From an uncultured bacterium (GTDB taxonomy: Bacteria > Acidobacteriota > Thermoanaerobaculia > Thermoanaerobaculales > Thermoanaerobaculaceae): 38,670 nucleotides of DNA. Of this stretch, positions 9,054-18,334 are shown piece after piece. The notes beneath the pieces were generated by a model. The model was not told the DNA's origin and made no database searches. It saw only the letters and a program-made list of their open reading frames with translations. How positions within the stretch are numbered: the stretch's first letter is position 1; every line of letters begins with the position of its first letter. The stretch covers positions 1-38,670 of the forward strand of contig CALEVZ010000007.1 of assembly GCA_937924755.1 (NCBI GenBank), read 5' to 3'. Both the position numbers and the translations under genes were made by a program.

Positions 9054-9268
9054 AGAGACTCCGCCAGGCAGCGGCAGGGCACCCGCCCCACCTGCCGTGC
9101 CCGGCGCAGCTGCCGTCTGCCCTCCTCGCGGCTGAGGCGGCGCGCCAGGCTGAACGTCTCGACATCCTCGTCGCCGAGTCGCAGGGCGAGCGCGACGCGC
9201 TTGGCAGCACTCAACGAGGCGAGCCGTTGGCGGTCCTCGAGTCGCATCGTATCCGCCACGGAAATCAT
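9050..9268 (-). CDS. small hypothetical protein, coupled partner of the nucleotidyltransferase
   Basis: 72 residues, strongly charged and helical in appearance, with many Arg and Leu (RLEDRQRL, AKRVALALRLGDED, LSREEGRRQLRRARQ). I do not recognise a family. It overlaps the nucleotidyltransferase gene by four bases and precedes it, the usual place for an antitoxin or small adaptor. A TATACT hexamer ends 6 bases before its ATG and no ribosome binding site is visible, so it is probably read from a leaderless mRNA. Real-gene status is supported by the coupling and promoter rather than by homology. Confidence 0.55.
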   Translation of the reverse strand: MISVADTMRLEDRQRLASLSAAKRVALALRLGDEDVETFSLARRLSREEGRRQLRRARQVGRVPCRCLAESL

Positions 9269-9274
9269 AAAGTC

Positions 9275-9280
9275 AGTATA
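9275..9280 (-). promoter_or_regulatory. -10 element for the small-protein/nucleotidyltransferase pair
   Basis: TATACT on the minus strand ends 6 bases before the ATG at 9268, so transcription would start at or next to the start codon. No good -35 is seen. The divergent intergenic stretch 9281-9443 also holds a perfect 6-bp stem with a TCGC loop (9314-9329) but no T tract. Confidence 0.5.
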
Positions 9281-9443
9281 GCGGACGGGTCCCGCGGCGC
9301 GGCCCTCGGGATGACGGCGTCGCCGCCGTGCGGGTCGACATTCTGATGTCTCCCGCGGGCGTGGTTCACCACGACGGAGTGCAGGGAATCACCACGGCGG
9401 CGCTCTTTGGCGTGACCGCACGGGCAGGGGAGCTCGCCAGCCG

Positions 9444-9472
9444 TTGCATGTGCCGGCGCGCACGTGCACAAT
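9444..9472 (+). promoter_or_regulatory. sigma-70-type promoter for sucC-sucD-ndk
   Basis: TTGCAT at 9444-9449, a 17-base spacer and CACAAT at 9467-9472. The start would fall near 9479, directly before the leader hairpin at 9480-9495 and the GAGGAGGGG ribosome site at about 9505-9513. Confidence 0.5.
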
Positions 9473-9479
9473 GCCACCC

Positions 9480-9495
9480 GCCGCCTCGAGGCGGC
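9480..9495 (+). promoter_or_regulatory. 5' leader hairpin of sucC
   Basis: A perfect GCCGCC / GGCGGC stem with a TCGA loop lies at the predicted 5' end of the sucC transcript, about 10 bases ahead of the Shine-Dalgarno sequence. A hairpin at the extreme 5' end could protect the mRNA from decay. There is no T tract, so it is not a terminator. Confidence 0.4.
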
Positions 9496-9518
9496 GAATC
9501 TGCGAGGAGGGGTTGCCG

Positions 9519-10676
9519 ATGAAGGTCCACGAGTACCAGGCCAAGGAGATCCTGGCGCGTTTCGGCGTGGCCATCCCGCGGGGGCGGGTGATCACCCGGG
9601 CGGAGGAGGCGCGAGGGGCGGCCGAGGAGTACGGGGGCAAGGTGGTGGTGAAGGCGCAGGTGCACGCCGGCGGGCGGGGGAAGGCGGGGGGGGTGAAGCT
9701 GGCGAAAAGCCCCGAGGAGGCGGTGGAGGCGGCCTCGCAGATCCTCGGCATGACGCTGGTCTCCAAGCAGACCGGCCCGGAGGGGCGGCTGGTGCGCAAG
9801 GCGCTGGTGGAGGAGGCGCTGGACATCGACAGGGAATTCTACCTGGGGGTGGTGCTGGACCGCTCGGTGGGGCTGCCGGTGATGATGGCCTCCCGCTTCG
9901 GCGGCATGGAGATCGAGGAAGTGGCGGCGGAGCACCCTGACGCCATCTTGAAGGAGCACTTCGATCCGGTGACCGGGATGGCCGCCTTCCAGTGCCGCAA
10001 GCTGGGGTTCGCTCTCGGGCTGCAGGGCGAGACCTTCAAGCAGTTCACCCGCTTCGTGGCGGCTTTGGCGCGGGCTTACAACGACACCGACGCCTCGCTG
10101 GCTGAGATCAACCCTCTGCTCATCACCGCCAAGGGCGATGTGCTGGCCCTGGACGCCAAGATGAACTTCGACGACAACGCCCTCTCGCGTCACCCGGACA
10201 TCGCCGCCATGCGTGACCTGGATGAGGAAGACCCCTTCGAGGTGGAGGCCTCCAGGTACGACCTCAACTACATCAAGCTGGACGGCTCCATCGGCTGCAT
10301 GGTCAACGGCGCCGGGCTGGCCATGGCCACGATGGACATCATCAAGCTGCACGGCGGCAGCCCGGCCAACTTCCTGGATGTTGGCGGCGGAGCGAGTCAG
10401 GAGCGGGTGGAGCAGGCGTTCCGCATCCTGCTCTCGGACCCGGCGGTGAAGGGCGTGCTGATCAATATCTTCGGTGGCATCGTGCGGTGCGACATGCTGG
10501 CCGCCGGGGTGGTGGCGGCGGCCAAGAAAGTGGGGCTTGCAATCCCCCTGGTGGTGCGCCTGGAGGGGACCAACGTGGAGGAGGGCAAGCGCATTCTTGC
10601 GGAGTCGGGGCTGGCCCTTGAGAGTGCGGACACCATGGCGGACGCGGCGGCCAAGGTGGTGGCCGCGGCGCAGTGA
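9519..10676 (+). CDS. sucC: succinyl-CoA synthetase (ADP/GDP-forming) beta subunit
   Basis: 385 residues from ATG 9519, chosen because family members start [12 protein letters not shown] and a strong GAGGAGGGG site precedes it. ATP-grasp domain features are present: [20 protein letters not shown], the acidic metal-binding EINPL and [11 protein letters not shown]. The C-terminal CoA-ligase domain follows ([21 protein letters not shown]). With SucD it interconverts succinyl-CoA and succinate with substrate-level phosphorylation in the TCA cycle. Length is normal. sucD follows after 15 bases. Confidence 0.97.
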   Translation: MKVHEYQAKEILARFGVAIPRGRVITRAEEARGAAEEYGGKVVVKAQVHAGGRGKAGGVKLAKSPEEAVEAASQILGMTLVSKQTGPEGRLVRKALVEEALDIDREFYLGVVLDRSVGLPVMMASRFGGMEIEEVAAEHPDAILKEHFDPVTGMAAFQCRKLGFALGLQGETFKQFTRFVAALARAYNDTDASLAEINPLLITAKGDVLALDAKMNFDDNALSRHPDIAAMRDLDEEDPFEVEASRYDLNYIKLDGSIGCMVNGAGLAMATMDIIKLHGGSPANFLDVGGGASQERVEQAFRILLSDPAVKGVLINIFGGIVRCDMLAAGVVAAAKKVGLAIPLVVRLEGTNVEEGKRILAESGLALESADTMADAAAKVVAAAQ

Positions 10677-10691
10677 GGGAGGAGGCGAGGG

Positions 10692-11567
10692 ATGGCCATC
10701 TGGGTTGATACCAACACGCGCGTGGTGGTGCAGGGGTTGACTGGCAAGGAGGGACAGTTCCATGCCGCCCGCTGCCGGGAGTACGGGACCAAGGTCGTGG
10801 CCGGGGTGACTCCCGGCAAGGGTGGCCAGGAGGTGGACGGGGTGCCGGTGTTCAACACCGTGGCCCAGGCGCGCGCGGCGACCGCGTGCAACGCCTCGCT
10901 CATCTTCGTGCCGCCGCTGCTGGCGGCGGACGCCATCCTGGAGGCGGCGGACGCCGGGGTAGAGCTCATCGTCTGCATCACCGAGGGGATTCCGGCGCGA
11001 GATGAGGTGTTGGTAAAGCGCTCCCTGGCCGGCAAGCCCACCCGCCTCATCGGTCCCAACTGCCCCGGCATCATCTCGCCCGGCAAGGCCAAGCTGGGAA
11101 TCATGCCGGCGCACATCCACCGGGAGGGGACGGTGGGAGTGGTGTCGCGCTCGGGAACGTTGACCTACGAGGCGGTGGACCAGCTCACCAAGCTGGGGCT
11201 GGGGCAGTCCACCTGCATCGGTATCGGGGGGGATCCGGTGCCGGGCACCAACTTCGTGGACGTGCTGGCGGCGTTCAAGGATGACCCCCAAACCGAGGCG
11301 GTGGTGATGATTGGCGAGATTGGGGGGTCCGCCGAGGAAGAGGCGGCGGCCTGGGTGCAGGCGCACCTGGCCAAACCGGTGGTGGCCTTCATCGCCGGCC
11401 AGACGGCCCCCCCTGGGCGGCGCATGGGGCACGCCGGGGCGATCATTGCCGGCGGCAAGGGAACCGCCAAGGAAAAGATGGATGCACTCTCGGCGGCCGG
11501 CATCCACGTGGTGGCCTCGCCGGCGGACATCGGTCTCACCATGGCTCGAGTCTTGGGGAGGGCGTGA
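10692..11567 (+). CDS. sucD: succinyl-CoA synthetase alpha subunit
   Basis: 291 residues. The CoA-binding N-terminus ([14 protein letters not shown]) is followed by the ligase domain with [11 protein letters not shown] and [10 protein letters not shown]. The phosphorylated histidine is H247 in [17 protein letters not shown]. It forms the alpha-beta enzyme with SucC. Its own ribosome site (GGAGGCGAGGG) lies just upstream. Transcription probably continues into ndk, which starts 80 bases downstream. Confidence 0.97.
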   Translation: MAIWVDTNTRVVVQGLTGKEGQFHAARCREYGTKVVAGVTPGKGGQEVDGVPVFNTVAQARAATACNASLIFVPPLLAADAILEAADAGVELIVCITEGIPARDEVLVKRSLAGKPTRLIGPNCPGIISPGKAKLGIMPAHIHREGTVGVVSRSGTLTYEAVDQLTKLGLGQSTCIGIGGDPVPGTNFVDVLAAFKDDPQTEAVVMIGEIGGSAEEEAAAWVQAHLAKPVVAFIAGQTAPPGRRMGHAGAIIAGGKGTAKEKMDALSAAGIHVVASPADIGLTMARVLGRA

Positions 11568-11647
11568 GGGTGGTCGAACTTCGCCCTCCGCGGGGACGCT
11601 CGCCGCGCCCCGCTGTTTTCGGTGTGGTTTCTTCAGGGAGGAAGGCA

Positions 11648-12064
11648 ATGCGTGAAGTGACGTTGACGATCCTCAAGCCGGACACGGTGGCGCGCCGCCG
11701 GGTGGGGCAGATCATCGCCCGGCTAGAAGAGGAGGGGTTCGAGATCGTGGCGGCCCGCCGCATCAAGCTCAGCGAGGAGCAGGCGCGGGCCTTTTACGCC
11801 GTGCACAAGGAGAAACCTTTCTACACCTCTTTGGTAGCGTTCATGACCGAGGGGCCGGTGTGGGTCATGGCGCTGGCCCGGGACAACGCGGTCGAACACC
11901 TGCGCAAGGTGATGGGGGCCACCGATCCGGCCAAGGCGGAGCCCGGCACCATTCGCGCTCTACACGGTACCTCCATCGAGCGCAACGCCATCCACGGTTC
12001 GGATTCGCTGGAGAACGCCCGCATCGAGGTGGGTTTCTTCTTCTCCGCCGCCGATCTCGTCTAG
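11648..12064 (+). CDS. ndk: nucleoside diphosphate kinase
   Basis: 138 residues from ATG 11648 (site AGGGAGGAAGG); the frame is open upstream but homology begins at MREVTLTILKPD. The active-site histidine is H116 in NAIHGSDS, and KPD, KEKPFY and MGATDPAKAEPGTIR are the usual nucleotide-site motifs. It balances NTP pools. Placement after sucCD fits channelling of the GTP or ATP made by succinyl-CoA synthetase and is seen in several phyla. Confidence 0.97.
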   Translation: MREVTLTILKPDTVARRRVGQIIARLEEEGFEIVAARRIKLSEEQARAFYAVHKEKPFYTSLVAFMTEGPVWVMALARDNAVEHLRKVMGATDPAKAEPGTIRALHGTSIERNAIHGSDSLENARIEVGFFFSAADLV

Positions 12065-12224
12065 GACGTCGGCTTTCACACGGTGTGGCCGGGTGGGCGC
12101 GGCGGCCCCGTCGGCCGGCCGTGGGCGGGACCACGCCGGGGTGTGATGGTGCCGGGACGAAACGGGTTTTTGCCAACAATTTACCACCGCACAGCAAGAG
12201 GCTCGTTCGTTTCATGACGCAATA
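12065..12224. other. intergenic region after ndk with inverted repeats
   Basis: No coding potential is evident. A short palindrome CACAC-G-GTGTG lies at about 12078-12088, and a distant GTGTGA at about 12141 could pair with TCACAC there. A run of five T residues occurs at about 12170. An intrinsic terminator for the sucCD-ndk operon is possible, but no single clean stem plus T tract is visible. Confidence 0.3.
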
Positions 12225-12253
12225 TTGACTGCTCGGCGGAAGGACGGTATGGT
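12225..12253 (+). promoter_or_regulatory. sigma-70-type promoter for the multiheme cytochrome
   Basis: TTGACT at 12225-12230, a 17-base spacer and TATGGT at 12248-12253. The start would be near 12260, about 49 bases before the ATG at 12309, which has a strong AGGGGGGGA site. Confidence 0.6.
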
Positions 12254-12308
12254 GGGAGTTGGTCAGGCGCGGACCGTGTGGATGAGGGCCTGGCCAGGGG
12301 GGGATCCC

Positions 12309-14291
12309 ATGAGACCTGACACGCTCTCACAGGTTCTTCGGTCGGCAGGATTCGTGCTGCTCGCCCTCTGGTGCGTCCTCGCCGCGCTGCCCGTCGCCGG
12401 GGCGAGCGACGAGGACTGCCTGATGTGCCACTCCCAGGCGGACATGTTCGAGGGCGCCGAGCAAGCGAAGCGGTACGTGGTGACCCACGAGAGCCTGCGC
12501 GGCTCGGTCCACGGTCCGCTGGACCTGTCGTGTACGGCCTGCCATGCGCCCATGGACTATCCGCACCCCGAGCAGCGTACGACCACCTGTTCACCGTGCC
12601 ATGAGGATGTGGAGAGGGTCTACGCCAAGAGCCTGCACGGCTACGCCCTGGCGCGGGGCAATCGGCGCGCCCCGACCTGTGCCAGCTGCCACGGCAACCA
12701 CGCCATCCTGCCATCCTCGAACCCCTCCTCGCCCACCCACAAGGTGCGTCTGCCCGGCACGTGCGCCTCCTGTCACGGGCAGGCGGGCCTGTTGACCGAC
12801 CAGCTGGTACGGCTGCCCCAGTCGTTCCAGGAGTACGCCCGTTCCGTGCACGGTCAGGGCACGACGCGGGGCGTGGCGGCGGCCGCGTCGTGTGCGGACT
12901 GCCACAGCGTGCACGACCTGAAAGGGGCGGCGGATCCCGCCTCCCCGATCAACCCCCTCAACGTCGCGAAAACGTGCGGCCAGTGCCACCCGGACATTCA
13001 GTTGGAGTACGACCGTTCGATCCACGGCCGGGCGCTGGCCGCCGGGATCCGCGACAGCCCTACCTGCACCGATTGCCACGGGGAGCACTTCATCCTCTCC
13101 GCCCGCGATCCCGACGCCCGCGTCTTCGGGGCCAGCCAGGCCACCGACACCTGCGGCCGGTGCCACGACGATCCCCTGATCATCGCCAAGTACGGTTTTC
13201 AGGAGGGGGTGGTGGGTTCGTACCTGGACAGCTACCACGGCTGGGCCAACCGGGCGGGGTACGGGCGGGCGGCGCGCTGCATCGATTGTCACACCGCCCA
13301 CGCCGTGCTGCCCAAGGCCGATCCGGAGTCGTCGATTTCCCCCGAACGAATCGTCTCCACCTGCGCCACCTGCCACCCGCGGGCGACCGCGAACTTTGCC
13401 GCTTCCTACGATCACCGGTCGGCCTCCATCGTGGCCAACCCGGTGAATCGGGCGATCCGCAGCATCTATCTTTGGCTCATCGCGCTCATCATCGGTGGCA
13501 TGGTGGTACACAATCTCTTCATTATCAATTACTTCATGATCAAGCGGCGCAAGGAACACACCGCCGCCGACAGCACGGTGACCCGCTTCACCATGAACGA
13601 GGTGGCGCAGCATCTGATCCTCACCGTAGCGTTCGTAGTGCTTGCGGTCACCGGCTTCGCGCTGCGCTATCCGGACACATTCTGGGTGCGGTTCCTCGCC
13701 GCCCTGGGGATGTCCGAGGGGGTGCGCGGCGACATCCACCGGGGCGCCGGCGTGGTGTTGATCTTGATCTCGTGCTATCACGCCTGGTACGTGCTGGCCA
13801 CTAAGCGGGGGCGGACCGAGTTCAAGGCTCTCCTGCCGAGCCGGAAAGATTTCACTGATCTGGTCGAGAACCTGCGGTACCACCTCTTCCGCTCGCAACG
13901 AAAGCCGCGCTTCGGGCGCTACGACTACTCCCAGAAGGCCGAGTACTGGGCACTGGTGTGGGGGACCATCCTCATGGCGGTCACCGGGCTGATCCTCTGG
14001 TTTCCGACGACGGCGGCGAAGTTTCTGCCCGCCCTGGCCATTCCCGCGGCGCAGACCGTGCACTACTACGAAGCTTGGCTCGCGACCCTGGCCATTTTGG
14101 TGTGGCACTTCTTCTTCGTCGTTTTCCACCCGGAGGAATACCCCATGAGCTGGACGTGGCTGACCGGCAAGATGAGCAGGAAGTCGGCCAAGGAGCACCA
14201 CGCCCTGTGGTACGAGGAGGAGCTGGCGGCCGCCGAGGAGACGGCGGCCGGCGAGGCTCGGGACCGCAGGACGGAGGATTCCGCCGGCTGA
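12309..14291 (+). CDS. 11-heme c-type cytochrome fused to a diheme b-type membrane domain (CbcL-like architecture)
   Basis: 660 residues from ATG 12309. A signal peptide or anchor (FVLLALWCVLAALPVAGA) leads the protein. Eleven CXXCH heme sites lie between residues 37 (CLMCH) and 356 (CATCH). From about residue 385 the protein becomes polytopic, with about five membrane segments. Histidines suited to b-heme ligation occur in VAQHLIL, DIHRGAG, CYHAWYV and VWHFFFV. This is the layout of an inner-membrane quinone:multiheme oxidoreductase such as Geobacter CbcL. The likely role is passing electrons between the quinone pool and periplasmic or extracellular acceptors. No terminal reductase gene is adjacent, so the partner is unknown. 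The C-terminus is a short acidic cytoplasmic tail. Confidence 0.88.
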   Translation: MRPDTLSQVLRSAGFVLLALWCVLAALPVAGASDEDCLMCHSQADMFEGAEQAKRYVVTHESLRGSVHGPLDLSCTACHAPMDYPHPEQRTTTCSPCHEDVERVYAKSLHGYALARGNRRAPTCASCHGNHAILPSSNPSSPTHKVRLPGTCASCHGQAGLLTDQLVRLPQSFQEYARSVHGQGTTRGVAAAASCADCHSVHDLKGAADPASPINPLNVAKTCGQCHPDIQLEYDRSIHGRALAAGIRDSPTCTDCHGEHFILSARDPDARVFGASQATDTCGRCHDDPLIIAKYGFQEGVVGSYLDSYHGWANRAGYGRAARCIDCHTAHAVLPKADPESSISPERIVSTCATCHPRATANFAASYDHRSASIVANPVNRAIRSIYLWLIALIIGGMVVHNLFIINYFMIKRRKEHTAADSTVTRFTMNEVAQHLILTVAFVVLAVTGFALRYPDTFWVRFLAALGMSEGVRGDIHRGAGVVLILISCYHAWYVLATKRGRTEFKALLPSRKDFTDLVENLRYHLFRSQRKPRFGRYDYSQKAEYWALVWGTILMAVTGLILWFPTTAAKFLPALAIPAAQTVHYYEAWLATLAILVWHFFFVVFHPEEYPMSWTWLTGKMSRKSAKEHHALWYEEELAAAEETAAGEARDRRTEDSAG

Positions 14292-14591
14292 CCCCGGCGT
14301 CCCGGCGTAGATCGACGGCGGGGTGCGGGGGTGGGGCCAAAGCGACACATAGGGCAGCGCCCTTGTGGCATCGGTCCGATTGGCGTTGTGAGGGATGTCT
14401 CCCCGCCTTCTCATTGAAATCTGGACTACCCCCTCGTCCCCTTCACCCAACAGTCACGACGCCTAAAAATGTCTTGGGAATGTCAGGACGGGGCGCCGAG
14501 TTTGCTGAGAAGGAGTGGGACGGCCGGTGCGCCGCGCGGCTGCGGCGAAGGGCAGCAAGGGCGCCGCCGGCCGTCAGGAGGGGGGTCGACC
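14292..14591. other. 300-base intergenic region upstream of lon
   Basis: No gene is supported here; an in-frame extension of lon from 14469 is open but has no homology. A candidate promoter (TTCACC 14442-14447, 16-base spacer, TAAAAA 14464-14469) is the best signal. A classical sigma-32 heat-shock promoter is not convincingly present. The strong ribosome site AGGAGGGGG precedes the lon ATG. Confidence 0.35.
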
Positions 14592-17048
14592 ATGAACGAC
14601 GTCTACACCATGCCGGTGGTGCCGTTGCGCGAGGCGGTGTTTTTCCCCGGGGTGACTGCGCCGCTGGGGGCCGGCCGGCCGGGCTCGGTGCGCGCCATCG
14701 AGGCGGCGCTGGCCTCCTCCGACCGTCACGTCTTCCTGCTGGCGCAGCGGGAAAACACCGAGGAGGTGCGCCCCGAAGGCCTGCACACGGTGGGCACGGT
14801 GGCGCGCATCGTGCAGTCGCAGCGCGGCCCTGCCGGGATTCAACTGATCGTGCACGGGGAGCGCCGGGCGCACGTGCTGCGCGTCGCCGAGTACGAGGGG
14901 TACCTCATCGCCACCCTGCGCGACGTGGAGGTGCCACCACTGGTGGATCCCACCGATGCCGGTTTCGTAGCGCTGCTCAAAGAGGTCCGGGAGCGAGCCA
15001 GGGAGCTTGGGGAGAAGCTCGGTCTGCCGCGCGAGGCGGTGCAGCAGTTCCTGGCGGAGTCGTCCGACCCGGGATCGCTTGCCGATCTGGTGGCGGCCTA
15101 CGTGGAAATGCCCCACGCCGAGCGGCAGGCACTGCTGGAGACCGCCGGGGTGGAAGAGCGACTGCGGGCGGTGCTGGTCCCCATGCAGCGACAGATCGCC
15201 GTGCTGGAGGCGCAGGCGGCGATCAAGTCCAAGGTGCAGCAGGAGGTGGGTGATCGCCAGCGGGAGTTTTTCCTGCGCCAACAGCTCAAGGCGATTCAGC
15301 AGGAGCTGGGTGAGGCGGGCGGAGGAGAGGGGCTGGAGGAACTCAAGGAGCGCCTGGCGGCGCTGGATCTGCCCGAGGTGGCCCGCAAGGAGGTGGACCG
15401 GGAGCTGGCGCGGCTGCAGCGGATCGGCGGGGAGGGGCAGGAAGCTCAGGTGATTCGCACCTTTCTCGAGACGGTGGCGGAGCTGCCGTGGAATGAGCGG
15501 TCGGAAGAGATCCTCGATCTTGCCCGGGCCGAGGAGGTGCTCGACGAGGATCACTACGCCCTGGGCGAGGTCAAGGACAGGGTGCTGGAGTTTTTGGCGG
15601 TGCGCGCTTTGCATGCCCGGCGGCAACGCCCGGACAATGACTCCCTGAAGGATGAGCGACAGGGTAGCGACGGCGGGACGGATGATGTCCAGCGTTCGCC
15701 GATCCTGCTTTTTGTGGGTCCTCCGGGGGTGGGGAAGACCTCGGTGGCCAGGTCCATCGCCCGCGCCATCGGGCGCACCTACGTGCGGGTGGCCCTGGGC
15801 GGCGCCCGGGATGAGGCCGACATCCGCGGTCACCGGCGCACCTACGTGGGAGCCATGCCGGGGCGGATCATCCAGGGGATGCGCCAGGCCGGCACCAGGA
15901 ACCCGGTGTTTCTCCTGGATGAGGTGGACAAGTTGGGGGTGTCCTTCCAGGGCGATCCCGCGTCGGCTCTTCTGGAGGTGCTGGATCCGGCGCAAAACGA
16001 TACGTTCACCGACCACTACCTGGGGATCCCCTTCGACCTCTCCGAGGTGTTATTCATCGCCACCGCCAACTACGTGCAAAACATCCCGGCCCCTCTGCTG
16101 GACCGCATGGAGGTGGTGGAGTTCTCCGGCTACACCGAGGACGAGAAGCGGGAGATCGCTTGGCGCTTCTTGATTCCGCGGCAGCAGCGGAGCGCCGGCC
16201 TGGAGGAGGGTCAGTTCGCCCTGGAGGAGGCGGCTCTGAATACGGTGATTTCCCGCTACACCCGCGAGGCCGGGGTGCGCCAGCTAGAGCGGGAGATCGG
16301 CCGGCTGGCCCGCAAGGTGGCCCGGCGGGTCGCCGGCGGAGGCGACTCGCCGGCGTGCCTTACCGCTGCCGATGTGGAGGCGCTGCTGGGGCGCCCGAAG
16401 GTGCGCCCCGAGCGGGCGGCGCGGGAGGACCAGGTGGGGATCGCCACCGGCATGTACTACACGCCGGTGGGGGGCGACATCATGTTCGTCGAGGTCTCCA
16501 CCATGCCGGGCAAGGGCGAGCTGGTGCTCACGGGGCAGCTGGGCGACGTCATGAAGGAGTCGGCCCGGGCGGCCTGGAGCTTCGCCCGCGCCCACGCCGG
16601 AGCGTTGCACATCGATCCGGAGGCGTTCACGCGCGACGTGCACGTGCACGTGCCGGCCGGTGCCATCCCCAAGGACGGTCCGTCGGCCGGAATCGCCATG
16701 GCGGCCGCCCTGGTGTCGGCGCTGTCGGGCAGGCCGGCGCGGCACGAGGTGGCGATGACCGGGGAGATCACCCTGGCTGGGCGGGTGCTGCCCATCGGCG
16801 GCCTCAAGGAGAAGATTCTCGGGGCGGTGCGAGCCGGAATCACGGAAGTGGTCATCCCGGCCGACAACGTCGCCGATCTCGCGGATTTGCCCGAGAAGGT
16901 GCGGGATTCGCTGGTGGTGCACGCCGTGGAAGAGTTGGGCGAGGCCCTCGCCGTGGTCCTGCGGGGGGGGAGCTTCGCCTCCGGTCGTCTGCTGTTCGAC
17001 GGGCAGCGGCCGGAGGACGTGCCGCCGCTTTCGGTTCGCGCCCACTGA
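14592..17048 (+). CDS. lon: ATP-dependent protease La (Lon)
   Basis: 818 residues from ATG 14592. The substrate-binding LON domain ([16 protein letters not shown]) opens the protein, followed by a coiled-coil region ([19 protein letters not shown]). The AAA+ module carries Walker A GPPGVGKT at 376-383 and Walker B FLLDEVDK. The C-terminal protease domain has the Ser-Lys dyad S698 (DGPSAG) and K741 (GGLKEK). It degrades misfolded and regulatory proteins. About 25 hydrophilic residues ([19 protein letters not shown]...) sit just before Walker A, where most Lon proteins have only a short linker; the rest is standard. Confidence 0.97.
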   Translation: MNDVYTMPVVPLREAVFFPGVTAPLGAGRPGSVRAIEAALASSDRHVFLLAQRENTEEVRPEGLHTVGTVARIVQSQRGPAGIQLIVHGERRAHVLRVAEYEGYLIATLRDVEVPPLVDPTDAGFVALLKEVRERARELGEKLGLPREAVQQFLAESSDPGSLADLVAAYVEMPHAERQALLETAGVEERLRAVLVPMQRQIAVLEAQAAIKSKVQQEVGDRQREFFLRQQLKAIQQELGEAGGGEGLEELKERLAALDLPEVARKEVDRELARLQRIGGEGQEAQVIRTFLETVAELPWNERSEEILDLARAEEVLDEDHYALGEVKDRVLEFLAVRALHARRQRPDNDSLKDERQGSDGGTDDVQRSPILLFVGPPGVGKTSVARSIARAIGRTYVRVALGGARDEADIRGHRRTYVGAMPGRIIQGMRQAGTRNPVFLLDEVDKLGVSFQGDPASALLEVLDPAQNDTFTDHYLGIPFDLSEVLFIATANYVQNIPAPLLDRMEVVEFSGYTEDEKREIAWRFLIPRQQRSAGLEEGQFALEEAALNTVISRYTREAGVRQLEREIGRLARKVARRVAGGGDSPACLTAADVEALLGRPKVRPERAAREDQVGIATGMYYTPVGGDIMFVEVSTMPGKGELVLTGQLGDVMKESARAAWSFARAHAGALHIDPEAFTRDVHVHVPAGAIPKDGPSAGIAMAAALVSALSGRPARHEVAMTGEITLAGRVLPIGGLKEKILGAVRAGITEVVIPADNVADLADLPEKVRDSLVVHAVEELGEALAVVLRGGSFASGRLLFDGQRPEDVPPLSVRAH

Positions 17049-17098
17049 GCGCGAAAACCGGAGTCGAACCCAACTGCAGTTTGCCAGCCGAGCTCGGG

Positions 17099-17104
17099 CA
17101 TAAT
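17099..17104 (+). promoter_or_regulatory. -10 element for the DUF3187-like gene
   Basis: CATAAT ends 8 bases before the ATG at 17113. No Shine-Dalgarno sequence is present, so the message would be leaderless or nearly so. No well-spaced -35 is visible. Confidence 0.45.
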
Positions 17105-17112
17105 GCCGGGTC

Positions 17113-18174
17113 ATGTTGCGGACAACGGCCTCCCTGCTCCTGATCACGGCCGCCGCCCAGGGCGGCCCCCCTCTCCCCACCAGCGGCGCGCCGCCGGATC
17201 CGATGCGGCTCGCCTCCGCCCCCGCCTCCCTGGATGAGCTGGGCTTTGCGGCACCGACCGGGTGGGCCGCTGAGGTAGCTCTGGCGTACTTCAATCTGTG
17301 GAACGGGACTTGGCACACCGGCACCATCCACAAGGAGTTCGGTCTCCTGGGGACACCGCTGCAGGCGTGGGAGCTGCGCACCCTGGAGGAGCGGCACCCC
17401 GCCGACGCCATCCACCGCTTCGACGTGGAGGGGTGGGTGGGCGCCGTGACGGTGATCCGAAAGCTTTCCCCCGGGCTGGTGCTGACCGCCAGGGTGCCGT
17501 GGCTGGTGGTGGGCTCTCCCCACTGGGACAGCCTGTCGTCGCGATTCCACCGCGCCGTCGGGCTCGACCAGGCGCGCCGGGACTGGTTCCCGCGCGGGGG
17601 AAGCATCGTCTACGCCCACTACCAGGGGGCCACCATCGAGGCCTGGGAGGAGCAAAACGGCAGCCGACTGGTTGATGCGACTGTCGCCGTCAGCGGCCCG
17701 GTGGGCGAATTTCTCGGGGCGTTGCACCGCTGGAGCGTGGTGGTGCAGGCGCCGACCGGCGAGCGCGGAACCCTCGCCGGCAGCGGCGGGTGGGACGGCG
17801 GCCTGCGCTGGGGGGCGCAGTGGTCGGGGGAGCGGCATCGGCTGACGGTTGCCGCTGGTTACACCTGGCTGGACGGCGGTGGCAGGTTGCTGGGCGCCCG
17901 CCGCAGCAACATCGCCTACGCCCAGGTGGTGGGAGCCCGCCGGCTGGGCGAGAACAGCTGGTTGGAGGGCAGCGCCCGCGTTGACAGCTCCCCCCTGGCA
18001 GGGTTCAGCCCGTCGGCGGTGGGACGCGAGGCGGTGGTGATCACCCTGCGACTGGCGCGGCGACTGGGTACCAAGGGGTGGGGGTCCTTCGAGCTGGGGG
18101 AGAACCTGCCCAAGTTCGGGGCAGCACCTGATTTCACCCTGGGGCTCGGGGTGACTTTCGCTTTGGGGGAGTGA
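17113..18174 (+). CDS. DUF3187-like outer-membrane/periplasmic protein
   Basis: 353 residues. A short hydrophobic N-terminus (MLRTTASLLLITAAAQG) looks like a signal peptide. The rest alternates hydrophobic and polar residues with many aromatic and glycine residues (SIVYAHYQGATIEAWEEQNGS, LTVAAGYTWLDGGGRLLGAR) and ends in a phenylalanine-containing strand (TLGLGVTFALGE), as in outer-membrane beta barrels. Overall it resembles DUF3187, a family of unknown function. It stands between lon and the HerA-like ATPase on the same strand. No ligand or enzyme motif is seen. Confidence 0.6.
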   Translation: MLRTTASLLLITAAAQGGPPLPTSGAPPDPMRLASAPASLDELGFAAPTGWAAEVALAYFNLWNGTWHTGTIHKEFGLLGTPLQAWELRTLEERHPADAIHRFDVEGWVGAVTVIRKLSPGLVLTARVPWLVVGSPHWDSLSSRFHRAVGLDQARRDWFPRGGSIVYAHYQGATIEAWEEQNGSRLVDATVAVSGPVGEFLGALHRWSVVVQAPTGERGTLAGSGGWDGGLRWGAQWSGERHRLTVAAGYTWLDGGGRLLGARRSNIAYAQVVGARRLGENSWLEGSARVDSSPLAGFSPSAVGREAVVITLRLARRLGTKGWGSFELGENLPKFGAAPDFTLGLGVTFALGE

Positions 18175-18334
18175 GCGGGGGACCGCAGCTGGACCGGCCA
18201 GGCGCCGGGTGAGGAAGAGTTTTCGCGCCCCTCGGCGGCGAAAGCCCTCCGGGGGGGGCTTCGCTTTCGAGGGTGGTGAGGGGCGGCGGGGGAGCCGGCA
18301 CTGGTCGGCGCTAAGCTACGCCGGAGGAGGGGCC

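Noticed and set aside
9366-11648. 760-codon minus-strand open frame across sucC-sucD
   Set aside because: Composition is His/Arg/Gly-rich and it lies opposite two unambiguous TCA-cycle genes.
12591-14450. 619-codon minus-strand open frame opposite the multiheme cytochrome
   Set aside because: The plus strand encodes eleven CXXCH motifs and membrane helices; the reverse frame has no domain.
14400-14470. Possible sigma-32 heat-shock promoter for lon (TTGAAA followed by CCCC)
   Set aside because: The spacing between TTGAAA and CCCC is about 10 bases and the -10 box is incomplete, so it was not called.
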